From assembly GCA_026390935.1 (NCBI GenBank), contig JAPLEZ010000013.1, positions 24,255-58,606 of the forward strand: a stretch of 34,352 nucleotides of DNA. Direction: 5' to 3'. Origin of the DNA: Bacteroidota bacterium. Lineage in GTDB: Bacteria; Bacteroidota; Bacteroidia; Flavobacteriales_C; GCA-002722245. The number at the start of each line of letters is the position of its first letter. The first letter of the stretch is position 1. Shown here in pieces: positions 15,251 through 21,983 of this stretch. The translations under genes and the position numbers were made by a program. Under the pieces are notes generated by a model. It saw only the letters and a program-made list of their open reading frames with translations, searched no databases and had not been told where the DNA came from.

Positions 15251-15809
15251 ATGGCAGCAGATAGAATCTCCAACCATTCCAATAATTGTTATAATGGAAA
15301 TAGAATTCTTTAAAATCTGTTGTAGCTGGTAAATTGTTTTTTATTGCAAATTTTTCATATTCTTCCTTGTTTTGGAGTTCTGTTGTTTGTGAAGTTTCGA
15401 GGTTGAAAACAACATATTTATTTTTATCCTGTTCTGCGCATAAATATTCGTCACTAATAGAAAAGTTGTTTATGTGTCTTTGATAAGATGAACCGTCTGG
15501 ATTCTCATAAAAATAGGTGTATACTCCATCTCCGCAATATATGGTTTGTCCGTAACCAACGGGTATACATGAGGAGTCTCCAAGGCCATGATTTCCCCAA
15601 TAAGAAAAAGCGTAGAAAAAAAGTACGATCGAAAAAATTAGACCTGTCAACCACCAAGTTAAAAACTTGCTTTGCATCCATTTTTCAGCAAGCTTTAATT
15701 TTGTTGTCTTACTCAGAATATATAATACGATAAGAACAATCGTTGCATATGCTACCGCAAGTATTGCGATTTTCAAAAGCATAAATATCAAGTGAGCGAT
15801 TGCAAACAT
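15249..15809 (-). CDS. Two-helix membrane protein with exported domain
   Basis: 186 residues. Two helices near the N-terminus (LLKIAILAVAYATIVLIVLY and WWLTGLIFSIVLFFYAF) flank a basic loop. Residues from about 70 form a soluble domain, placed outside by the positive-inside rule, with GDGVYTYFYENPDGSSYQRH and paired Cys (C81 and C92 by count, in SSCIPVGYGQTIYCG) that could form a disulfide. No family is recognised. The gene is bracketed by repeat A copies 4 and 5. Confidence 0.6.
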   Translation of the reverse strand: MFAIAHLIFMLLKIAILAVAYATIVLIVLYILSKTTKLKLAEKWMQSKFLTWWLTGLIFSIVLFFYAFSYWGNHGLGDSSCIPVGYGQTIYCGDGVYTYFYENPDGSSYQRHINNFSISDEYLCAEQDKNKYVVFNLETSQTTELQNKEEYEKFAIKNNLPATTDFKEFYFHYNNYWNGWRFYLLP

Positions 15810-15822
15810 ATTTATTGCTCCG

Positions 15823-15893
15823 CCTCGTAAAGTTTAGCGATAGCGTAACTTTGCGAAAATACGGCTTTACGTGGAAGTTTTCAACTTCCTTTT
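15823..15893. repeat. Repeat family A, copy 5
   Basis: Full-length copy beginning GCCTCGTAAAGTTTAGCGAT and ending with the GGAAGTT-TTC-AACTTCC hairpin and TTTT. The right edge reaches the stop codon of the OmpA-type gene, and the left edge is 13 bp upstream of the start of the next gene. Confidence 0.85.
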
Positions 15894-17131
15894 CAATGCA
15901 TGTAAGTTTTTCTAGCACTTTTAAATCCTTGTGATAGCATGATTGTTGATCTCTTACTGTCAAGTTTGGGAACTCGAACAAAAGAATAGAAGAAACCTTT
16001 TTTTAATGCATTGACAGAGACTGCGTCCGACTTCATGCTTTTTCCGGTTTTTTTGTTGGTCACAAAATAAATTACCTCCAAGTTACTGTCAACGTATGGG
16101 ATTTTAATTTTTATGCTTCTTTTATGGTATTTGGTTGGCCGCCCTTTTAATAACATAGAATTGCATTTATCAAAAACCACTATTGAATCAATTTTATATT
16201 GGAAATTGTTTTTTATTCTAAACCGTGTTGTATAATAGTTATTGAGTTTGTCCATGTTGCATAAGCCCAAACTAGGTGTAAATGTTTGCACTTCATAGTA
16301 CTTTTGATTATTAACGGTTACTATTCGAATTTGTGGATCTCGGGTTTGTTTCCATCCTTTTCCTTCAATATATCTCCAGGTTAGTATGCCAGCGGTGTCG
16401 AAACAAGCAGTGTCACTAATAGGAAATCGAACAATAATTGGTTTTTCAAGCACAGTATCCTTTGAGTTGTAATCTATTTTAAACATTCCTGCGCTGCTTA
16501 GTGGATTGCCATATATATCCTGAGTAGTGAGTCCATTTATTGAGTCTTTTTCAATACTGCAATTTTTGAATTGAAAATGAAAATTTGTGTTCGCTTCCAT
16601 TTTCTTTACTTCTTCTTTTGGGATGATGACTACTGCAGTTTTGTTGTGGATTATGGAATCGCGGTATTCGCGGACTATTAATTTTTTGTTCAGGTTCAAG
16701 CTATCTTTTTCTTTTTGCTCTGCGATAGCGGAAACTATTTTTCCTTTCTTCTTTCCATAAAAAGTTATTTCTACTCGTCTGCTTAGGTTTTTATCTTTTC
16801 CCTTCGAAAATTTTTCGCCATAAGCATTAACATCAAATGGAACAATGAAAGGAATATTTTGAATATGATGCTTTACCATCCGTGCTCTTTTTAGGGAGAG
16901 TCGCATATTTGCATCGGCCGGTCCAGACTCGTCAGCAAAGCCTTTGATGCCAATATAAGTGCTATCCCATTGTTGTTTTCTAAAGCTCTCAACACGCTGA
17001 TTTATTTCGCTTTGTTGTTGTGGAGTCAATTGAACTTGATTTGTTTTAAAATAGATGACTAGTACATCATTTTTTTGCGCTGCCATAAATTGACAGCAAA
17101 GCAGAATGGATATTGAAAGAAATATTTTCAT
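15893..17131 (-). CDS. OmpA-family protein with N-terminal OmpA_C domain
   Basis: 412 residues. A signal peptide (1-18, ending CCQFMAAQ) is followed directly by an OmpA C-like peptidoglycan-binding domain, residues about 22-130: VIYFKTNQVQLTPQQQSEI, GIKGFADESGPADANMRLSL, RARMVKHHIQ and YGEKFSKGKDKNLSRRVEI. These are the usual F-x-x-x...L-x-x-x-R-A-x-x-V and N...R-R-V-E marks. The remaining 280 residues contain beta-strands and a domain with CFDTAGILTWRYIEGKGWKQ, of unknown function. Unusually, the OmpA domain comes first instead of last. It probably tethers the C-terminal part to the periplasmic cell wall. Confidence 0.85.
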   Translation of the reverse strand: MKIFLSISILLCCQFMAAQKNDVLVIYFKTNQVQLTPQQQSEINQRVESFRKQQWDSTYIGIKGFADESGPADANMRLSLKRARMVKHHIQNIPFIVPFDVNAYGEKFSKGKDKNLSRRVEITFYGKKKGKIVSAIAEQKEKDSLNLNKKLIVREYRDSIIHNKTAVVIIPKEEVKKMEANTNFHFQFKNCSIEKDSINGLTTQDIYGNPLSSAGMFKIDYNSKDTVLEKPIIVRFPISDTACFDTAGILTWRYIEGKGWKQTRDPQIRIVTVNNQKYYEVQTFTPSLGLCNMDKLNNYYTTRFRIKNNFQYKIDSIVVFDKCNSMLLKGRPTKYHKRSIKIKIPYVDSNLEVIYFVTNKKTGKSMKSDAVSVNALKKGFFYSFVRVPKLDSKRSTIMLSQGFKSARKTYMH

Positions 17132-17241
17132 TTTTAATTTAATTTAATGTCTTACATGCAATGTTTAAGCCAAAGTATTTTCATTTTTCTTTGGAAAAAA
17201 CTCTTTAATATACGTCGGTATATAAAATTGGCGCATGCTCT

Positions 17242-18738
17242 CTATTTATCCTTTTCTTCTTCTCTTTCCGCCTTATATTTGGCTAGCATATCTTGGAACC
17301 TTTTCTGTGTTTTATATTTCTTATAGAGATGATATTCATCTTCAACGATATATTCATAATTGCTTAATCCTTTTTTTAAAGCCAGTTCCATATTTTTGTA
17401 AAAATTATCGTCGTCATTAAGCAAAGAATAAGCTTCCGCTTTTGTTGTATAAATGTCTTTATCGGTATTGTCTACAAGAATTCCTTTTTCCACAATTTCA
17501 AGTGCCTGCATTGGATTTTTTAATACAACATAATCAAAAGCCAAACAGTTGTAGTAGTCCACGTCATTTGGGTTCATTGCGATTAACTTTTCAAATTCCT
17601 TGATGCTTTCTTCAATTTTCCCCAATTCTCTTAATGAACTGGCTTTAGCATAAATAACCTGTCTTAGTATATCCGGATCAAGTTTTTTCTCAAGATTTGG
17701 AATCTTTAAAATTTCATTGTAACAAATGATTGCTTCGTCGTTTTTATCTTCGAAGTAGTAGAAGTTACCGATCCCCACCTTATTAATGATGTCATCTGGA
17801 CAGGATTGCAAAAGCTCATTGATTAGTCTTTTAGCTTCTGCCATTTCGTTGAATTTGATTAAGCATTTAATTAAGAATACTTTAGCTTCTCTGTTTTTAG
17901 GTTGGAGCTTATAGGCTTTTCGGTAATGATAAAGCGCCTTGTTTTTGTCTACATTTATTTCGGAATAATAATGCCCCATTTCGGTAAGGCATGAATAAAT
18001 ATTACTATCTATGGCAAGCACTTTCTTATAGGCCAGTGCAGCCAGTGAATCTTTGTCTCCGTCAAAATAGGAAGAACCCTCCAAGTATAAGATCCCAATT
18101 AAACTGTTATTTGTTTTTTCGTTTATTTTATGATAGTCAGCCCCTGCTTTTCTGTGTCTTCCCATGAAAGTACGTGTAAATGCCCTGAACAATAAAATGG
18201 AATACTCGTTCGGGTTATTTTCATACAATTTGGTAAATTCCTGATCGGCTTTATCCAGCTCATCATTAGTGTAGTATTTATATGCTTGAGTGGTAGTGAC
18301 ATCATATGTTGAACCAATTTTTTTATTTACCAATTCTTTCAGTCGGTACATATTCAGATTTAGACTTTCTTCATATTCAGCAGCAATTTTTTCATTCTCC
18401 ACCGCGCATTTTCCCTCATGCTTTATTTTCCATAATTCAACATATTGTCCATCACCTTCATCGTTCACGAATTTACCTGTGAATTTCTCGCCATCAAAGA
18501 AGGTATATGTTCCTTTCCCTTGTTTTACATCATTTTTAAAAGTGCCAGAATAAACATCTCCATTTTCGTAGTAGTAAGTCCCCTTGCCGGATTTTACTCC
18601 TTTTTTAAATTGGCCGGTATAGCGGCCATCGTCATAGCGTATTTCTCCTTCGCCGTTTTCGCAATCTCCAGATAGGCATTGTCCAAAAGTGTTTGTGCTA
18701 AGCAGGGCAAGAAGTAATGAAATAAAAAGTGTTTTCAT
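17242..18738 (-). CDS. Exported MORN plus TPR repeat protein
   Basis: 498 residues. A signal peptide (MKTLFISLLLALLSTNTFGQ) precedes three to four MORN repeats at about 25-100 (GEIRYDDGRYTGQFKKGVKS, GTYYYENGDVYSGTFKNDVK, GTYTFFDGEKFTGKFVND), then a long TPR region, about 160-480, with motifs such as NEYSILLFRAFTRTFMGRHR, LYHYRKAYKLQPKNREAKVF and AIICYNEILKIPNLEKKLD. The C-terminus is charged. MORN plus TPR suggests a periplasmic scaffold. It shares the MORN theme with the YwqK-type gene at 9520-10437. It is monocistronic, with 110 bp between its stop and the next gene downstream. Confidence 0.88.
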   Translation of the reverse strand: MKTLFISLLLALLSTNTFGQCLSGDCENGEGEIRYDDGRYTGQFKKGVKSGKGTYYYENGDVYSGTFKNDVKQGKGTYTFFDGEKFTGKFVNDEGDGQYVELWKIKHEGKCAVENEKIAAEYEESLNLNMYRLKELVNKKIGSTYDVTTTQAYKYYTNDELDKADQEFTKLYENNPNEYSILLFRAFTRTFMGRHRKAGADYHKINEKTNNSLIGILYLEGSSYFDGDKDSLAALAYKKVLAIDSNIYSCLTEMGHYYSEINVDKNKALYHYRKAYKLQPKNREAKVFLIKCLIKFNEMAEAKRLINELLQSCPDDIINKVGIGNFYYFEDKNDEAIICYNEILKIPNLEKKLDPDILRQVIYAKASSLRELGKIEESIKEFEKLIAMNPNDVDYYNCLAFDYVVLKNPMQALEIVEKGILVDNTDKDIYTTKAEAYSLLNDDDNFYKNMELALKKGLSNYEYIVEDEYHLYKKYKTQKRFQDMLAKYKAEREEEKDK

Positions 18739-18840
18739 GATCGAAAGAATTATTGTTTGTGGCGAAAATATTCATAGGCGCAGCCGCTAATTTATGAAAA
18801 ATGATCGCAGTCCCCAATTTTCAATTTATGATACTTAATA

Positions 18841-18908
18841 CGGACGGTATTTATATGCTCACTCTACTCGCAATTCTCTTGGCAAAATTTGAATTTAAAT
18901 ACCGTCTG
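18841..18908. repeat. Inverted repeat (ACGGTATTTA / TAAATACCGT)
   Basis: Arms at 18844-18853 and 18896-18905 are perfect and extend by further pairs on the outer side. They are followed by CTGTCCCTATTTTC, a word found again at 19347-19360. It lies across the apparent broken 5' end of the T9SS-tail remnant. Confidence 0.7.
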
Positions 18909-18919
18909 TCCCTATTTTC

Positions 18920-19298
18920 AGATTTTTCTTCTGATCATAGTGCTTCATCGGCAATGATTACCAAAAGCTTTTCTTATGTGTGGGACGATGCGTCTTCTAC
19001 CTGGCAACAATCAAGTAGGGCAGATTATTACTATTCTCCTAAATCTGTTGATGTTGAAGAGGTGCAAAACAGTGCTCAGGTCAGAACATACCCCAATCCT
19101 TTTTCCAATGCTTTATATTTTGAAGTTCCTGACCTAAATTCTTTTTTCACAGAAATATATAATGGTGAGGGGAAGATGGTTTGGTCGGGAATGGCGAATC
19201 AGAATCAGGGAATTGACTTAAGCGAATTGCAAAACGGCGTTTACATATATAAAGTTTATAGCGTTAAGGACGTGTTTGTTGGGAAGATAATTAAATGA
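18920..19298 (+). pseudogene. Remnant of a T9SS-exported protein (C-terminal tail only)
   Basis: An open frame from the ATG at 18801 encodes a nonsense, repeat-derived beginning. Only from about 18957 does it look like protein: SFSYVWDDASSTWQQSSRAD, then YYYSPKSV and a complete Por-secretion tail with VRTYPNPFSNALYFEV and GVYIYKVYSVKDVFVGKIIK. There is no signal peptide. The 5' part of the parent gene appears to have been lost at the inverted repeat. Both edges carry copies of CGTCTGTCCCTATTTTC. I treat it as a decayed fragment, not a functional gene. Confidence 0.7.
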
Positions 19299-19318
19299 TA
19301 GACGTGATAAGAAAATAA

Positions 19319-19360
19319 GGAACAGACGTATATTTTTTATTAACGTCTGTCCCTATTTTC
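19319..19360. repeat. Inverted repeat ACAGACGT/ACGTCTGT with shared tail
   Basis: Arms 19322-19329 and 19343-19350 flank 13 bp. The sequence continues CCCTATTTTC, as at 18908-18919. It lies between the T9SS remnant and the next minus-strand gene. Confidence 0.65.
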
Positions 19361-19382
19361 TATTTTCACGGTCCCTTATTTG

Positions 19383-19892
19383 TCAATTATTTCTCCATTT
19401 GTAAATGGGCTTGGACAGATGCAATTTTTTAGCACTCATTACAGTACATGTGTTTTTCTTTAAATTGTAATGCCATATTGTTGGGGTAATATCAGGACAA
19501 CAATTGTCAAATCCCATAATTTCAAAGGTGTACTTGTTTTTCCAGATAACGGCTTCTGCTGAGCTTCCCGGACTTAAATATAAGAGCCTGGCTGCGCTAG
19601 AATCTACCATTCTAACTAACAAACTTTCTTCCTCTGGTTCACCATAAAATGGATGCTGTACTAAATAATTTGAATCGGGTGAATAGCAATCAGGAATAGC
19701 ATTGAATTTGTCATCAGAGTATCTATCATTCCACTCTAATTGTATGCTGCTTTCCCCGTCTTTAACGAACATATTTTCTTTTAATCCATAATATTCCAAC
19801 CATTGTTCTTTTTCGTTTTTTGTTTTACTCAGAAAAGAAGTATTACAAAAGCTTATCATTAAAAGCAGAAAATAGAAAATATATTTTTTCAT
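19383..19892 (-). CDS. Exported hypothetical protein
   Basis: 169 residues from the ATG at 19890-19892 (MKKYIFYFLLLMISFCNTSF); an ATG three codons upstream is possible. The N-terminus is a signal peptide. A Cys at about position 16 (MISFC) gives a weak lipobox, so it could be a lipoprotein. The mature part is soluble, with NCCPDITPTIWHYNLKK and DSSAARLLYLSPGSSAEAV. No family is recognised. It is flanked downstream by the T9SS remnant and repeat, and upstream by repeat B copy 3. Confidence 0.6.
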   Translation of the reverse strand: MKKYIFYFLLLMISFCNTSFLSKTKNEKEQWLEYYGLKENMFVKDGESSIQLEWNDRYSDDKFNAIPDCYSPDSNYLVQHPFYGEPEEESLLVRMVDSSAARLLYLSPGSSAEAVIWKNKYTFEIMGFDNCCPDITPTIWHYNLKKNTCTVMSAKKLHLSKPIYKWRNN

Positions 19893-19928
19893 GGTTGTCA
19901 TAATTGTATCACGGATTCGTAAAATTAT

Positions 19929-20010
19929 GGTGCGCTAAACTTCACGAGGCGGGGGAAGATTTCAGATTACGCTGCGCTAAATCTGAAATTACATATCCGA
20001 AACTACTGGG
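19929..20010. repeat. Repeat family B, copy 3, with A-type fragment
   Basis: The A-type fragment GTGCGCTAAACTTCACGAGG (19929-19948) is followed by perfect 10-bp arms ATTTCAGATT (19959-19968) / AATCTGAAAT (19980-19989), then by the 23-bp word identical to 6158-6180 (19988-20010). It lies 8 bp from the stop of the HNH nuclease gene. Confidence 0.8.
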
Positions 20011-20017
20011 TTCTCAT

Positions 20018-20665
20018 TTATTTTAATAATGATTTTACAAGTTGTTTTGCGCAAAAAGAATAAGGTTTAGAGTCTGCAGTTTCTCTATCTATTTCTTTCC
20101 TTAGGGCGTTTTTCAAGGATCCAATAGGAGCAATATTATAATTGTCGATAAGAGTTTTAATTGTATTCATTCTTTCTCCACGAGTTTCGAGTAACTCAGG
20201 TCTGTTTAGTTCTATTTCAATTTCAGATATTTTTGCGCGTTGGTCACCTGAATTTGCCCAAACAAAAGCACCAACTGCAGTTAAGTGATTTTGCGGATTG
20301 TCATTATAGGGATCTATGAACGGGTTAGCATTGTCAAAAGTGTCACTCTTGTTCATATTGCACTTTGGACATGAAAGACCAAGATTTGAAAATTCAAATG
20401 TGAGTTGAGGAAATTTGTGTTTGGCTTTTGGTTTTATGTGCTCAATGTGTTCAAATGTGATATGCCCTACCATACTTTCGCAATACATGCACTTGCTTTT
20501 ACTCTCTGCTCTAAGAGCATCTTTAATTTCTTTGGTGTTATAGTTGTTTTCAAGCGACTTTGGAACTTTTTGTCCAGCTCTGATATGTGCTAATAATTGT
20601 GTTGTCCAAGTAGCCTTATTTGAAGATAATGATGCAGGTTCAGTGCCTTTAGTTAATTTAATCAT
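20018..20665 (-). CDS. ptuB: HNH endonuclease of a Septu-type defence pair (PtuB-like)
   Basis: 215 residues. An HNH nuclease with zinc-knuckle cysteines: C59-M-Y-C62, then FEHIEHIKPK (71-80, with H73 and H76), then C99-P-K-C102 followed by N103 and K106. This is the PtuB/TIGR02646-like organisation. In Septu, PtuB is the DNA-cleaving partner of the PtuA ATPase. The start lies 1 bp after the ptuA stop, so the two are translationally coupled. The N-terminus (TKGTEPASLSSNKATWTTQL) is also typical of these HNH partners. No reverse transcriptase lies nearby, so it is not a retron effector here. Function by family and context; activity not proven. Confidence 0.82.
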   Translation of the reverse strand: MIKLTKGTEPASLSSNKATWTTQLLAHIRAGQKVPKSLENNYNTKEIKDALRAESKSKCMYCESMVGHITFEHIEHIKPKAKHKFPQLTFEFSNLGLSCPKCNMNKSDTFDNANPFIDPYNDNPQNHLTAVGAFVWANSGDQRAKISEIEIELNRPELLETRGERMNTIKTLIDNYNIAPIGSLKNALRKEIDRETADSKPYSFCAKQLVKSLLK

Positions 20666-20666
20666 A

Positions 20667-21881
20667 CTATTTTTTCAGAGTGTCTTTAATTGCTAATGGC
20701 ATTAAATCTTCAAGACCAACTTCTTTTAATTCTTTTCTCATTTGGTCAAATAGATTTTCATTCATTTCTTGTCCTGAATGTTTTTTTACAATTTCATTTA
20801 AGGTATTTTCAACCCATATTGGCATCGTAAATGAAACACCTAATACTTCGTTTAAAATTTCAGTAGCATTTTTTGCCTTATTTTCTAAATCAAGCAACTC
20901 ACTTTCTATTTTTTTGTTTTCATTGTATCGCAATGCATAAACATTGGAGTTCTTTACAGAACCAATAATTAAAGGACTATGTGTAGAAACAATAAATTGA
21001 ACATTTGGAAAAGCAGAAATTAAATCTGGAAGTATGGCTCTTTGCATTGTTGCGTGTAGATGATTTTCAATCTCATCAATTAAAATGGTAAATTGATCCT
21101 TTTCTTGAGTGCTGTACATATAGATTTGCCAGCTTAAATCAATCAAAGCACTTATGCCTCCTGAACATCCATCAAGCATATATTCTCCACTGCTTGTCAC
21201 CATAACAATTTCAGATTTTCTTGCCGAGAATTTTTCAAAACCTAATGTCTTTGGTAAAATCTTTTTTAGCACTTTTTGAAATCCTTCATAGTACTCCATA
21301 TATTCCTTGTCTGCTTCCATTTCTGGGTTTCCATATCCAAAAATATTCCAAGTAAGAAGTGTTTCTTTAATATAATAACTACTTGGTCTATCACCACCAC
21401 CAACTATTCTGTTTTTTGAACTATTAGAAACTAATTGAAATGCTTGGGTCTTGTCTCGTTTTTGTAAAGCTAATTGAGTGACGGCTTGATAATGAAATGT
21501 TGGTCTATGAGAAGGGATGTAAAATCCTTTAACGGCTTGTCTTGGTTGAATCTCTATTTGATATTGAGCTGAATCGCTATTAGGAATTTTAATATTCGCC
21601 AGTGAACCTTGATTATAAGTCAACTGTCCTATTTTATTGTCATTATTTTCAATCGGCTTAGTAAAGAATCTTGTGAAGAATTTTATAAATCCTGATTTTT
21701 CATCTTTTGCCGGCGTTGCAAGTTCAATAGTTGACCAACCGAAATGAGGAGAAAGTAAATTTAAAATGGTTGTTTTACCTGCGCCATTAGCCCCAGTCAA
21801 AACAGTTAACTGGTCATGAAAGTCAATATCGAGTTTTTCGAATTGTTTCCATTGGCCTATTGTCAATTTTTTAAATCTCAT
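20667..21881 (-). CDS. ptuA: AAA/ABC-type ATPase of a Septu-type defence pair (PtuA-like)
   Basis: 404 residues. Overlapping-family ATPase: Walker A GANGAGKT (30-37), ABC-type signature CSGG (239-242), Walker B FTILIDEIE (264-272) and an H-loop STHSPL (299-304). The insertion between Walker A and the signature (about 45-235) lacks an evident coiled coil, so it is not a RecF/SMC repair protein. The ATP-sensing subunit of a PtuA/PtuB complex fits the size and the following HNH gene. Its stop lies 1 bp from the ptuB start. It sits between the accessory region and the gatCAB-aspS operon, whose stop is 102 bp from the ptuA start. Confidence 0.82.
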   Translation of the reverse strand: MRFKKLTIGQWKQFEKLDIDFHDQLTVLTGANGAGKTTILNLLSPHFGWSTIELATPAKDEKSGFIKFFTRFFTKPIENNDNKIGQLTYNQGSLANIKIPNSDSAQYQIEIQPRQAVKGFYIPSHRPTFHYQAVTQLALQKRDKTQAFQLVSNSSKNRIVGGGDRPSSYYIKETLLTWNIFGYGNPEMEADKEYMEYYEGFQKVLKKILPKTLGFEKFSARKSEIVMVTSSGEYMLDGCSGGISALIDLSWQIYMYSTQEKDQFTILIDEIENHLHATMQRAILPDLISAFPNVQFIVSTHSPLIIGSVKNSNVYALRYNENKKIESELLDLENKAKNATEILNEVLGVSFTMPIWVENTLNEIVKKHSGQEMNENLFDQMRKELKEVGLEDLMPLAIKDTLKK

Positions 21882-21983
21882 GTTTGTTAGGATCTGTCTT
21901 TAAATTGGGTATAAAGAAGCGATTTTTTCACAATTGCTCATAGCCTTATTATGCTCTGCGTAATGCTTCTTATCTTATTTATA

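Noticed and set aside
18801-18919. Functional start of a small secreted protein at the ATG at 18801
   Set aside because: The first 40 residues are coded by the inverted repeat, are not a credible signal peptide, and the T9SS tail requires Sec export.
5031-20010. Integron cassette array (attC sites after each gene)
   Set aside because: The array of one-orientation small genes with 3' palindromes invites this, but the repeats lack a clear RYYYAAC/GTTRRRY pair at their ends (the best is GCTAAAC, one base off), they are not after every gene, and no integrase gene is in the window.
20018-21881. Retron effector (PtuA/PtuB of an Ec78-type retron)
   Set aside because: No reverse transcriptase or msr/msd-like region next to the pair; the neighbours are gatB::aspS and small accessory genes.
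20667-21881. RecF/SMC-type DNA repair ATPase
   Set aside because: No long coiled coil, short length, and an adjacent HNH nuclease; Septu is the better fit.
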